A program made the position numbers and the translations under genes. A DNA stretch of 64,000 bases. Origin: JAVBMJ01 sp031551275 (lineage in GTDB: Bacteria; Bacteroidota; Bacteroidia; Bacteroidales; Rikenellaceae). Positions 1 to 8,607 of the stretch are shown here, one piece after another. Under the pieces are notes generated by a model. It did not search any database. It had not been told where the DNA came from and was given only the letters and a program-made list of their open reading frames with translations. Position 1 is the stretch's first letter, and each line of letters opens with the position of its first letter. The stretch lies in NCBI GenBank assembly GCA_031551275.1, contig JAVBNX010000006.1, positions 62,001 to 126,000 of the forward strand. The letters run 5' to 3'.

Positions 1-1820
1 ATGGGCTTGCAGCATTCGGCCGTCACGAACTGCACGTCGGCCTGCTCCGCTTCGTTCCCGGCATGCTCTTTTTGATCGCCCGACCCCAGGAACTTAAAGG
101 GGTTGACCAACTGGAAAGACCAGAGTTTAAGCACCTTATTGCTCGAATTCTGCCTCAGCACCTTGCCCAGTCCGTCGAGTTTGAGTATCCCGGTCCCCAG
201 CTTGATGTAAAATTCATCCTTGTTGGTGCACCCATACGCGGGCAACACCTTGCGGAAGACCCTCGCACTGGGTTTGATCCCGAACTCGCGCAACGCCTTC
301 TCGAAGATCTCGATGCCCGACTCGATGTTGTTCTGCGTATCGCGCTTGAGGTAGTTCTTGATCGCCTGCTTGGCCTTGGCCGTGGTCACGTGGTCCAGCC
401 AGTCGGGCTTGGGGGTCACGCTGTCCGAGGTGATGATCTCGATCTGGTCCCCGCCGTATATGGGGGTAAAGATCGATTCGATCTTGTGGTTGATCTTCGC
501 GCCGATGGCCTTGTTGCCGATCTTGGTGTGGATGTCGTAGGCGAAATCCAGCGCCGTCGACCCCTGGGGCATCCTTCTGGAATCCCCTTTGGGCGTGAAC
601 ACCACGATCTCGGAGGTGTACAACGTCATTTTGAAGTTGTCCAGGAAGTCGACCGCGTTCTCCACCGGGCTGTTCAACGCCTCGCGTATCTTCTTCAACC
701 ACTTGTCGAACTCGTCCTCGTCGGACGATATGACCGCCTGTTTGTACTTCCAATGCGCCGCAAAGCCCTTCTCTGCGATCTCCTCCATCCTCTGGGAGCG
801 GATCTGCACCTCGGCCCAAACCCCCTCCGGCCCCATCACAGTCGCATGCAACGCCTCGTAGCCGTTAGCCTTGGGCACAGTTACCCAGTCGCGCAACCGG
901 TCCTGCTTGGGTTGGTAAATATCGGTGATCAACGAATAGATGTGCCAGCACTGCGACTTTTCAGGGATCAAATCGGTCGGTTTGAAGATGATCCGGATCG
1001 CCACGATGTCGTAGATCTCCTCGAACGGGACCCCTTTGCGCTGCATTTTGGACCAGATCGAGTAGACGCTCTTCGTGCGGCCGGAGATCTCGAATTCGAT
1101 CTCGTTCTCCCTTAATTTCTCGATGATCGGCGCGTTGAATTTCTCGATGAACTGCGCCCGGTTGGCCTCGGTCTCCTCAAGTTTGCGGGTAATGTCCGCG
1201 TAATCGTCGGGAAACCTGTATTTTAGACTAAGGTCCTCCAACTCGGTCTTGATCGCGTACAGCCCCAGCCGGTAAGCCAGCGGGGCGAACAGGTAGATCG
1301 TCTCCGAGGTAATCTTGATCTGCTTGGCCAGGGGCATCGATCCCAGCGTGCGCATGTTGTGCAGCCTGTCGGCGATCTTGATCAGGATTACCCGCACGTC
1401 GTCCGAGAGGGTGAGCAGCACCTTGCGGAAGTACTCGGCCTGCTCCGAGGTGTCGGCGTTGAACACCCCGGCCATCTTGGTCAGCCCGTCCACCATGACG
1501 GCGATCTTGGGCCCGAACATCTGCTCGATCTCCTCGACCGTGTAGGCGGTATCCTCCACCACGTCGTGCAGCAGCGAGGCCGCCACCGATTTGACGCCCA
1601 GCCCGATCTCGTCGACCACGATCCGGGCCACCTCGATCGGGTGGATGATGTAGGGCTCGCCCGAGCGCCTGCGCACACCGGTATGGGCCTCCTTTGCCAG
1701 GAAGAAAGCCTTCTTGACCAGGTTCCAGTCCTCCTCGGTCCTGCAAATCTCCTTGCACGACTCGAGCAGGCCCTGGTAAGCCTGATCGATCAGTTGCTCA
1801 TCCTTCTCGGTGTAGGCCAT
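1..1820 (-). CDS. rel: Bifunctional (p)ppGpp synthetase/hydrolase, Rel/SpoT family, 3' end cut by window edge
   Basis: Makes and degrades the stringent-response alarmone (p)ppGpp in the cytoplasm. The frame is open from an ATG at 1820 down to base 1, giving about 606 codons. An N-terminal HD hydrolase domain keeps H60, H85-D86 and E89-D90, so hydrolase activity is expected. A synthetase domain follows with the motifs GRTKSVYSIWSKM, YDIVAIRII and PKANGYEALH, then a TGS domain. The visible part ends in the cysteine motif CCKPI of the zinc-finger domain, so roughly the last 120-140 residues (ACT region) lie outside the window. It starts 12 bases after recA stops and probably shares its transcript. 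In this phylum such enzymes are normally bifunctional. Because the frame has no stop inside the window, a simple ORF search misses it. Confidence 0.95.
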   Translation of the reverse strand, partial: MAYTEKDEQLIDQAYQGLLESCKEICRTEEDWNLVKKAFFLAKEAHTGVRRRSGEPYIIHPIEVARIVVDEIGLGVKSVAASLLHDVVEDTAYTVEEIEQMFGPKIAVMVDGLTKMAGVFNADTSEQAEYFRKVLLTLSDDVRVILIKIADRLHNMRTLGSMPLAKQIKITSETIYLFAPLAYRLGLYAIKTELEDLSLKYRFPDDYADITRKLEETEANRAQFIEKFNAPIIEKLRENEIEFEISGRTKSVYSIWSKMQRKGVPFEEIYDIVAIRIIFKPTDLIPEKSQCWHIYSLITDIYQPKQDRLRDWVTVPKANGYEALHATVMGPEGVWAEVQIRSQRMEEIAEKGFAAHWKYKQAVISSDEDEFDKWLKKIREALNSPVENAVDFLDNFKMTLYTSEIVVFTPKGDSRRMPQGSTALDFAYDIHTKIGNKAIGAKINHKIESIFTPIYGGDQIEIITSDSVTPKPDWLDHVTTAKAKQAIKNYLKRDTQNNIESGIEIFEKALREFGIKPSARVFRKVLPAYGCTNKDEFYIKLGTGILKLDGLGKVLRQNSSNKVLKLWSFQLVNPFKFLGSGDQKEHAGNEAEQADVQFVTAECCKP

Positions 1821-1832
1821 TTGTTGCGCGTC

Positions 1833-2849
1833 CTATTTTTTCAGCGTTTCGCGGACTTTGGCTTCGATTTCCTTAGCCAGGGCCTCGTCGGTGGTCAGCA
1901 GCTCCTTGACCGCATCGCGGCCCTGGGCCAGTTTGCGCTCCCCGTAGGAGAACCACGAACCGCTCTTCTTGATCACGCCGTTGTCCACGCCTATGTCGAT
2001 GATCTCGCCGATCCTGGATATCCCTTCGCCGAACATGATATCGAATTCGGCTCGGCGGAAGGGGGGAGCCACCTTATTCTTGACTACCTTGACCTTGGTG
2101 CGGAAGCCGAACTGCTCGTCGCCGTCCTTGATGGCGGTCGATTTGCGGATCTCGATCCTCACGCTGGCGTAGAATTTCAGCGCGTTGCCGCCCGTGGTCA
2201 CCTCGGGGTTGCCGTAGGCCACGCCGATCTTCTCCCGCAACTGGTTGATGAACATACACACGGTCTTGGTCTTGCTGATCGTCCCGGTCAACTTCCTCAG
2301 CGCCTGCGACATGAGCCGCGCCTGCAAGCCCACCTTCGCGTCGCCCATCAGCCCCTCGATCTCGGCCTTGGGGGTAAGCGCGGCCACCGAGTCGATCACC
2401 ACCAGGTCGATCGCGCTCGAACGGATCAGGCTGTCGGCGATCTCCAAAGCCTGCTCGCCGTTGTCGGGCTGCGAGATCAGCAGGTCGTCCACGTTGACTC
2501 CCAGCGCCTGCGCGTAAAAGCTGTCGAAAGCGTGCTCCGCATCGATAAAGGCGGCGATCCCGCCCGCTTTCTGCGCCTCGGCGATGGCGTGCAGCGCCAG
2601 GGTGGTCTTACCCGAGGACTCCTGCCCGTAGATCTCCACGATACGCCCTTTGGGATAGCCCCCCACCCCCAGCGCGCCGTCCAGCGTGATGGAACCGGTG
2701 GGTATCACGGCCACGTCCTCGACGAAGTCGCTGCTCATGCGCATAATGGAACCCTTGCCGAAATCCTTTTCGATCTTGTCCATTACGGCGTTCAACACTT
2801 TGAGTTTGTCGGCGTTGGCCGGGGCTTTTTCCTGGGTCTTGTCACTCAT
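1833..2849 (-). CDS. recA: Recombinase RecA
   Basis: DNA-dependent ATPase that forms the strand-exchange filament in homologous recombination and triggers SOS cleavage reactions. The protein is 338 residues, a normal full length. Walker A is GQESSGKT at 75-82 and Walker B is LVVIDS at about 149-154. The L2 DNA-binding loop with FINQLREKIGV and the TTGGNALKFYAS segment is intact. It sits 16 bases downstream of bcp and 12 bases upstream of rel. I see no LexA-type dyad in the short gap upstream of it, so SOS control is not evident from this sequence. Confidence 0.99.
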   Translation of the reverse strand: MSDKTQEKAPANADKLKVLNAVMDKIEKDFGKGSIMRMSSDFVEDVAVIPTGSITLDGALGVGGYPKGRIVEIYGQESSGKTTLALHAIAEAQKAGGIAAFIDAEHAFDSFYAQALGVNVDDLLISQPDNGEQALEIADSLIRSSAIDLVVIDSVAALTPKAEIEGLMGDAKVGLQARLMSQALRKLTGTISKTKTVCMFINQLREKIGVAYGNPEVTTGGNALKFYASVRIEIRKSTAIKDGDEQFGFRTKVKVVKNKVAPPFRRAEFDIMFGEGISRIGEIIDIGVDNGVIKKSGSWFSYGERKLAQGRDAVKELLTTDEALAKEIEAKVRETLKK

Positions 2850-2865
2850 GGTTATAGTAGTTTAA

Positions 2866-3336
2866 TTATTTGTACGATTCAACGATCTGCTCGAAATGGT
2901 CTTTGGTATTGACCTTGTCGAAGATCTTCTCGATCACTCCTTCCGGGCTGATGATAAAGGTGGTGCGCAGGATTCCCATGTAGCTCCGTCCCGCCATCTT
3001 TTTCATCGCCCAAACCCCGTAGGCCGAAGCCACGGCATGGTCCGTATCGGACAACAGGGTAAAGTTCAACCCGTGATCTGCGATGAATTTCTGGTGCGAT
3101 TTTTCGGAGTCCGGACTCACGCCGACCACTTCGAAGCCCATATCCTGAAGCTCCTGCCTGCCGTCCCTCAAACTGCAGGCCTCAGCCGTGCACCCTGGCG
3201 TGTTGTCCTTGGGGTAGAAATAGAGTATCAGGCGTTTGCCCTTGTAATCGGAAAGTTTACGCACCTTCCCGTCCTGGTCCGCCGCCGAGAATTCCGGCGC
3301 CTTGTCCCCCGCTTTCAGTTCTACGATCTGCTCCAT
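2866..3336 (-). CDS. bcp: Thioredoxin-dependent thiol peroxidase (Bcp/PrxQ peroxiredoxin)
   Basis: Reduces hydroperoxides with electrons from thioredoxin. With the start at 3336 (MEQIVELKAG) it has 156 residues, the usual Bcp length. The peroxidatic cysteine motif is DNTPGCTAEACSLRD, with the resolving cysteine five residues later as in the PrxQ group, and RTTFIISPEGVI is near the end. The frame stays open upstream to an ATG at 3441 that would add a signal-peptide-like stretch. I prefer 3336 because a TATCTTTA promoter element lies at 3361-3368, and the longer form would begin right at the dnaA terminator. It precedes recA by 16 bases. Confidence 0.93.
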   Translation of the reverse strand: MEQIVELKAGDKAPEFSAADQDGKVRKLSDYKGKRLILYFYPKDNTPGCTAEACSLRDGRQELQDMGFEVVGVSPDSEKSHQKFIADHGLNFTLLSDTDHAVASAYGVWAMKKMAGRSYMGILRTTFIISPEGVIEKIFDKVNTKDHFEQIVESYK

Positions 3337-3360
3337 AACATCCCCATCTTTATCATCCTG

Positions 3361-3368
3361 TAAAGATA
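3361..3368 (-). promoter_or_regulatory. Candidate -7 promoter element for bcp-recA-rel
   Basis: On the minus strand this reads TATCTTTA, one base off the Bacteroidota -7 consensus TAnnTTTG, 24 bases before the preferred bcp start. A clear TTG at -33 is not seen. Confidence 0.4.
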
Positions 3369-3444
3369 CAAAATTCCATGCACGAACCGCCGGGCTCAGC
3401 TGGAATATTAGCGCTAAAGATATAAAAAACTTGGCTTTCATAAA

Positions 3445-3469
3445 CAAAAATGCCCCCGCTCAGGAGGCA
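3445..3469 (-). terminator. Rho-independent terminator of dnaA
   Basis: On the minus strand TGCCTCC and GGGGGCA form a 7-bp stem with one G-U pair and a 5-base loop, followed by TTTTTG. It lies 23 bases after the dnaA stop codon. Confidence 0.8.
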
Positions 3470-3492
3470 ACAAGATTACATTCAACCGCTTT

Positions 3493-4911
3493 CTACCTTG
3501 CCAACACCTTTTTTTCAATCTCTTCAACCTGCTGGCGAAAGGCCTTGTCCGTCTCGAGCAGGTTGGTGATCGCCCGGCAGGCGTGCAGCACGGTCGCGTG
3601 GTTCTTGCCCCCGATCGCCGCCCCGATGGTGGTCAGGGGTGCTTTGGTGTGCTGCTTAGAGAGGTACATGGCGATCTGCCGCGCCTGCGCGATCTCGCGG
3701 GTCCGTTTGGGCGACGCGAATTTCTCGGGGTCGAGGTTCAGCATCTCGCACACCACCTTCTGGATGTGGTCGATGGTGATCTCCTTCTGGTGGAACTGAA
3801 CGTAGACTTTGAGTATCTCCTTGGCCAGGGCCACGGTGATCTTCTTGCCCATGAACTTGGCGTTGGCCGTCAGCGAGGACAAGGCCCCCTCGATCTCCCG
3901 CACGTTGGCGTTGATGTTCTCGGCCAGGTACTCGATCACATCCTCGGGCACCTCGGCGTTGAGCTTGGCGGCCTTGTTGCGGATGATCTTGACTTTGGTC
4001 TCGAAATCGGGCAGCTGCACCTGGGCCGACAACCCCCACTTGAAGCGGGTAATCAGCCTCTGCTCGATGTCCTTCAACTCCACGGGCGACTTGTCCGAGG
4101 TGAGGATCAACTGCTTGCCGGAAAGCTGCAGGTGGTTGAATATGTTGAAAAACGCGTTCTGCGTCCCGGGCTTGCCCGCCAGCTCCTGGATATCGTCCAC
4201 GATCAGCAGGTCGATGGTCTGGTAGAAGTGCAGAAAGTCGTTCAGTTCGCCCTTCAGCACGGCCGTCTGGTACTGGGCCTGGAACCTTTGCATGGAGATA
4301 TACAACACCTGCAAATGGGGATGCCGTTGACGCACCTCCATGCCTATCGCGTGGATGATGTGGGTCTTTCCCAGCCCCGAATCACCATATATATATAAGG
4401 GATTGAAGGGCGTCTTCCCCGGATCGACCGCCACGGCCAGCCCGGCCGAGCGCGCCAGCCTGTTGCACTCCCCCTCGACGAAGCTGTCGAACGTGTAGGA
4501 GGGATTCAACTGCGGATCGATTACGATGCGGCGGATGCCCGGAATTACGAAAGGATTTTTTATATTTGTGGTATCGGTCTGGGTCACGAACTTGCTGATG
4601 GCCGTCGTATCGGCTTGCTGCACGATCGATTGACTCGCCGCCGTGTTATCGCTCTTTGGAATGGAATACCTGAGCGTGATCTTGGTCCCGAACATCTGGT
4701 GGATGATCGGACGCAGGAAGGGGACGCAATTGCGCTCGATGTGGTAGACGTAACTCTCGTTGGGCACCCTGAGCTGCAACACCTTTCCATCGAACTCCAA
4801 CGGGACGATGGGCTTGAACCACTTGATGAATTCCTCTTCCGAGGTCACTTCACGGATGCGGGACAAGCAGGTCTGCCATATATCACTATATGATTGGTTA
4901 TTAGGTGCCAT
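3493..4911 (-). CDS. dnaA: Chromosomal replication initiator DnaA
   Basis: Binds DnaA boxes and opens the replication origin. It is 472 residues long. Domain I covers roughly 1-90. A linker rich in Thr, Ser and Gln follows (about 88-120). The AAA+ domain has Walker A GDSGLGKT at 176-183 and Walker B LLIVDD. The C-terminal DNA-binding domain carries the signature GGKNHATVLHACRAI. dnaN, gyrB and recF are not adjacent, as is common in Bacteroidota where dnaA is often away from the classical cluster. Upstream (4912-5128) is AT-rich and holds one perfect TTATNCACA box, which may serve autoregulation. Confidence 0.98.
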   Translation of the reverse strand: MAPNNQSYSDIWQTCLSRIREVTSEEEFIKWFKPIVPLEFDGKVLQLRVPNESYVYHIERNCVPFLRPIIHQMFGTKITLRYSIPKSDNTAASQSIVQQADTTAISKFVTQTDTTNIKNPFVIPGIRRIVIDPQLNPSYTFDSFVEGECNRLARSAGLAVAVDPGKTPFNPLYIYGDSGLGKTHIIHAIGMEVRQRHPHLQVLYISMQRFQAQYQTAVLKGELNDFLHFYQTIDLLIVDDIQELAGKPGTQNAFFNIFNHLQLSGKQLILTSDKSPVELKDIEQRLITRFKWGLSAQVQLPDFETKVKIIRNKAAKLNAEVPEDVIEYLAENINANVREIEGALSSLTANAKFMGKKITVALAKEILKVYVQFHQKEITIDHIQKVVCEMLNLDPEKFASPKRTREIAQARQIAMYLSKQHTKAPLTTIGAAIGGKNHATVLHACRAITNLLETDKAFRQQVEEIEKKVLAR

Positions 4912-4939
4912 GTATAGGGTAAGATTTCAGGGACAAAAG

Positions 4940-4948
4940 TGTGAATAA
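4940..4948 (-). promoter_or_regulatory. DnaA box upstream of dnaA
   Basis: The minus strand reads TTATTCACA, a perfect match to TTATNCACA, 29 bases before the dnaA start in an AT-rich gap. Only one perfect box is visible, so autoregulation is a more likely role than an origin. Confidence 0.45.
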
Positions 4949-5041
4949 AATTGTTGAAAAAAAAGTATTTTCCTTTGCAATTTAAGTTTTAATTTATATA
5001 GAAAAATAAGGGTTTACAGACGCCCGGTTTTAATGGGTTGA

Positions 5042-5074
5042 TTGTGAGTTATCGTATTTTTTTCCGTACCTTTG
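5042..5074 (+). promoter_or_regulatory. Promoter of pgm
   Basis: TTG at 5042-5044, 22 bases, then TACCTTTG at 5067-5074. This is the Bacteroidota primary-sigma pattern (-33 TTG, -7 TAnnTTTG), 54 bases ahead of the start codon. Confidence 0.75.
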
Positions 5075-5128
5075 CGTATAGATATTTCCAACCGAACAGC
5101 ACCCTCTCATAAACAAAACCAATAGATT

Positions 5129-6871
5129 ATGAAAACGACCCTCGATCCGCAAATACTTGAAAGAGCGAACAAATGGCTCGGCGAAAGTTTCGACGCAGAG
5201 ACCCGCAAACAAGTCAAATACCTGATAGACAACGACCCCAAGGAGCTAATCGAGAGCTTCTACCGCGACCTGGAGTTCGGCACGGGTGGTCTGAGGGGCA
5301 TTATGGGCGTGGGCACCAACCGCATGAACGTCTACACGGTGGGCATGGCCACCCAGGGTTTGGCCAACTACCTCAAGCAGAATTTCGCCGGTCAGAAGAT
5401 CAGGGTCGCGGTGGGCCATGACAGCCGCAACAACAGCCGCCTATTCGCCGAGCGGACGGCCGAAATCTTCGCCGCCAACGGCTTCCACGTCTACCTCTTC
5501 GACTCGCTGCGCCCCACCCCGGAATTGAGCTTCGCGATCCGGCAACTGGGCTGCCAGAGCGGGGTGGTCGTCACGGCCTCCCACAACCCCAAGGAGTACA
5601 ACGGATACAAGGCCTACTGGAGCGACGGCAGCCAGGTAACCACCCCCCACGACAAGAACATCATCAAGGAGGTGGAGAAGATCACGTCGGTCGATATGAT
5701 CCAATTGGGCAAAGGCAAAGAGAACATCGATATCCTGGACGAGAAATTCGACCGTTTGTACCTCGACCGGGTCAAGTCGATCTCCCTCTCGCCCGACTCG
5801 GTGCGCCGCCACCACGACATGAAGATCGTCTACACGCCCATCCACGGATCGGGCGTGGTGCTGGTCCCTGCCTCGCTGCGCAACTACGGCTTTACCAACA
5901 TCATCCCGGTCAAGGAGCAGTGCATCGTCGACGGCAATTTCCCCACCGTGGCCTCCCCCAACCCCGAGGAGCGCAGCACGATGAAGATGGCCATCGATTT
6001 GGCCGCCCAACAGCAGGCCGAGCTCGTCCTGGCCACCGACCCCGACTCCGACAGGATCGGCATCGCCGTGAGGGACCAGCAGGGCGAATACATCCTTCTG
6101 AACGGCAACCAGACCTGCGTACTGCTTACCTATTATATGCTGCGCCGCTGGAAGGAGCTGGGCAAGATCGACGGCCACCAATACATTATAAAGACCATCG
6201 TTACCTCCGAAATGGTCGCCAAAGTGGCCGAATCCTTCGGTGTGAGGTATTACGACTGTTTGACCGGCTTCAAATACATCGCCGAGATCATCCGCGACAA
6301 CGAAGGCACAAAGGAGCAATACATCTGCGGCGGCGAGGAGAGCTTCGGCTTTCTGGCCGGCGACTTCGTCCGCGACAAGGACGCCGTGAGCGCCTGCTCG
6401 ATCGCCGCCGAGGCCGCTGCCTGGGCCAAAGACCAGGGCCTGACCCTGTTCGAGCTTTTAAAGCAGCTCTACCTTGAGTTCGGCCTCTACCAGGAGGGCC
6501 TGGTTTCGGTCGTGCGCAAGGGCATCGAGGGCGCCGCCGAGATCAAAGCCATGATGGACGGTTTGAGGGCCAATCCCCCGAAAAAAATCTGCGGCTCGGA
6601 CATTACCACCGTCCGCGATTACCTCAAAAGTGAAGTCCTGGACCTCCACACCGGCAAAACCACCCCGCTGGAGATCGAAAAGTCGAATGTCCTGCAATTC
6701 CTGACCGCCGACGGCACGATCGTCTCGGTCCGCCCCTCCGGCACCGAGCCCAAGATCAAGTTCTACTTCGGCGTCTGCGCCCCCCTGCCCTCGGCGGAAA
6801 AATTCGACGAAGTGGATAAAGCGCTCAACGCCAAGATCGCCCAGATGAAAAAAGAACTCAACCTGGAATAG
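5129..6871 (+). CDS. pgm: Phosphoglucomutase/phosphomannomutase (alpha-phosphohexomutase)
   Basis: Interconverts hexose 1- and 6-phosphates in the cytoplasm, linking glycolysis to sugar-nucleotide and glycan synthesis. The 580 residues match the long PgcA-type branch. The phosphoserine loop TASHNPKEYNG places the active serine at 151. The metal loop DPDSDR is at 304-309. The sugar-binding motif GGEESFG and the C-terminal phosphate loop RPSGTEPK are present. It has its own promoter and abuts the next gene with no spacer (TAG then ATG). Glucose versus mannose preference cannot be read from the sequence. Confidence 0.95.
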   Translation: MKTTLDPQILERANKWLGESFDAETRKQVKYLIDNDPKELIESFYRDLEFGTGGLRGIMGVGTNRMNVYTVGMATQGLANYLKQNFAGQKIRVAVGHDSRNNSRLFAERTAEIFAANGFHVYLFDSLRPTPELSFAIRQLGCQSGVVVTASHNPKEYNGYKAYWSDGSQVTTPHDKNIIKEVEKITSVDMIQLGKGKENIDILDEKFDRLYLDRVKSISLSPDSVRRHHDMKIVYTPIHGSGVVLVPASLRNYGFTNIIPVKEQCIVDGNFPTVASPNPEERSTMKMAIDLAAQQQAELVLATDPDSDRIGIAVRDQQGEYILLNGNQTCVLLTYYMLRRWKELGKIDGHQYIIKTIVTSEMVAKVAESFGVRYYDCLTGFKYIAEIIRDNEGTKEQYICGGEESFGFLAGDFVRDKDAVSACSIAAEAAAWAKDQGLTLFELLKQLYLEFGLYQEGLVSVVRKGIEGAAEIKAMMDGLRANPPKKICGSDITTVRDYLKSEVLDLHTGKTTPLEIEKSNVLQFLTADGTIVSVRPSGTEPKIKFYFGVCAPLPSAEKFDEVDKALNAKIAQMKKELNLE

Positions 6872-7570
6872 ATGACCAAACCGGGAGCGATCAGAACGGT
6901 ATGGAGAGTCCTTGGACTGGTCATGTTATTGACCCTTTGCGGGCTATGCGCCAAAAAGAAACTTTACGACCCGAAGCACCGGTCGGAGCAAGCCAGAAAA
7001 CAGGCGGATAACCTCACAACCGGCGACCGCATCCGGGAGGGGGACCTGATCTTCCACACATCGCTATCCAACCAGAGTCGCGCCATCCAACTGGCAACCG
7101 GATCGAAGTACTCCCACTGCGGGATCATCATCAAAGATCAGGAGGGCTATTGCGTTTTCGAAGCCGTCCAGCCCGTCAAATCCACCCCGTTGGAGCGGTG
7201 GATCGCCCGGGGCAAGAATGGCCGATACGTTATCAAACGGCTGAAAAACGCCGATGCGGTGTTGACTCCGGAAGTCCTTGAAAAGATGAAACTGGTGGGC
7301 AAAAGTTTCCGGGGCAAGGACTACGACCTGACCTTCGAATGGAGCGACGAAAAGATCTACTGCTCCGAGTTGATCTGGAAGATCTACCAGCGCGGGGCTG
7401 GCGTAGAGATCGGCGCATTGGAAAAATTGGGCGATTTCGATTTGACCAGCCAGGCCGTCAAAGACAAAATGAAAGAACGCTACGGCGACAACATCCCCTT
7501 GGATGAACCCGTGATCTCCCCTGCGGCTATCTTCGACAGCGATCTTTTGGTAACAATACAAACCGATTAA
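6872..7570 (+). CDS. YiiX/YebB-type NlpC/P60-like cysteine hydrolase
   Basis: A 232-residue exported protein of the permuted papain-fold family that includes YiiX. A hydrophobic N-terminal segment (about 10-26) ends in LCGLC, not a convincing lipobox, so it is either a membrane anchor or a signal peptide. The catalytic pair is visible as H82 in GSKYSHCGIII and C164 in YCSELIWKIY. The GDLIFH motif at about 57-62 is also typical of the family. Known relatives hydrolyse amide or ester bonds in lipids or peptidoglycan; the substrate here is unknown. It starts on the base after the pgm stop and is probably cotranscribed with pgm, with obgE 17 bases downstream. Confidence 0.8.
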   Translation: MTKPGAIRTVWRVLGLVMLLTLCGLCAKKKLYDPKHRSEQARKQADNLTTGDRIREGDLIFHTSLSNQSRAIQLATGSKYSHCGIIIKDQEGYCVFEAVQPVKSTPLERWIARGKNGRYVIKRLKNADAVLTPEVLEKMKLVGKSFRGKDYDLTFEWSDEKIYCSELIWKIYQRGAGVEIGALEKLGDFDLTSQAVKDKMKERYGDNIPLDEPVISPAAIFDSDLLVTIQTD

Positions 7571-7587
7571 CAAGAGACCTGTTCACA

Positions 7588-8607
7588 ATGGCAGCATCCA
7601 ATTTCGTAGATTACGTCAAAATATTCGCCCGCTCCGGCAACGGCGGGGCGGGTTCGTCCCACTTCCGCCGCGAGAAATTCGTGGCCTTCGGGGGTCCCGA
7701 CGGGGGCGACGGGGGCGCGGGCGGCAGCATCATACTCAGGGGCGAGAGCCAGTACTGGACCCTGATCCACCTCAAATTCCAGCGCCACATCTTCGCCGAG
7801 AACGGCGAGTCGGGCTCCGGCGCGCGCAGCAGCGGCAAGAGCGGCAAGGACATCATCGTCCCCGTCCCGTTGGGCACGGTGGCCAAGGACGCCGAGACGG
7901 GCGAGCAGGTCTGCGAGGTCGTCTCCCAGGGCCAGGAGGTCGTCCTGTTGCAAGGCGGGAGGGGCGGCTTGGGCAACTGGCACTTCCGGACCGCCACCAA
8001 CCAGGCCCCGAGGTACCACCAACCCGGCGAGGAGGGCATGGAAGGCTCGTTCATCCTCGAACTCAAACTGCTGGCCGACGTGGGGCTGGTGGGCTTCCCC
8101 AACGCGGGCAAATCGACCCTGCTGTCGGTCGTCTCGGCCGCCAAGCCCAAGATCGCCGACTACCCCTTCACCACATTGGAGCCCAACCTGGGCATCGTCG
8201 AGGCGCGCGACCTGCACTCCTTCGTGATGGCCGACATTCCCGGCATCATCGAGGGCGCGCACCTGGGCAAAGGGATCGGCACACGCTTTTTGCGCCACAT
8301 CGAGCGCAACTCGGCCCTGCTGTTCATGATCGCGGCCGACGCCGACGACATCGCCGAAAGCTACCGCGTGCTGCTCAGCGAGTTGGAGCTCTACAACCCC
8401 GAACTGCTGGACAAACCGCGCCTGCTGGCCATTACCAAGGCCGATATGCTGGACGAGACCCTGATCCGCGAAATGAAGCAGGAGGTCGAAAAAAACCTCC
8501 CCGGCCTGCCCGCGCTATTCATCTCCTCGGTCACGGGCTACAACATCCGGACCCTCAAGGATATGCTGTGGGATATGCTGCAAGGTCAGCCTCCTGCCGA
8601 AGTTTAA
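7588..8607 (+). CDS. obgE: GTPase ObgE/CgtA
   Basis: Ribosome-associated GTPase acting in late 50S assembly and stress control. It is 339 residues. The glycine-rich Obg fold (1-158) has GGPDGGDGGAGG and GGRGGLGN. The G domain has G1 GFPNAGKST at 169-177, the switch G3 DIPGIIEGA and G4 TKAD. The variable C-terminal OCT domain is absent, as in many Bacteroidota Obg proteins. Its last 53 bases overlap, on the opposite strand, the 3' end of the DUF5689 lipoprotein gene. Confidence 0.97.
   Translation: MAASNFVDYVKIFARSGNGGAGSSHFRREKFVAFGGPDGGDGGAGGSIILRGESQYWTLIHLKFQRHIFAENGESGSGARSSGKSGKDIIVPVPLGTVAKDAETGEQVCEVVSQGQEVVLLQGGRGGLGNWHFRTATNQAPRYHQPGEEGMEGSFILELKLLADVGLVGFPNAGKSTLLSVVSAAKPKIADYPFTTLEPNLGIVEARDLHSFVMADIPGIIEGAHLGKGIGTRFLRHIERNSALLFMIAADADDIAESYRVLLSELELYNPELLDKPRLLAITKADMLDETLIREMKQEVEKNLPGLPALFISSVTGYNIRTLKDMLWDMLQGQPPAEV

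Noticed and set aside
4912..5128. Possible replication origin next to dnaA
   Set aside because: The gap is AT-rich and has one perfect DnaA box, but no cluster of boxes is visible and the gap is fully used by two promoter regions. A GC-skew plot of the whole chromosome would be needed to place the origin.
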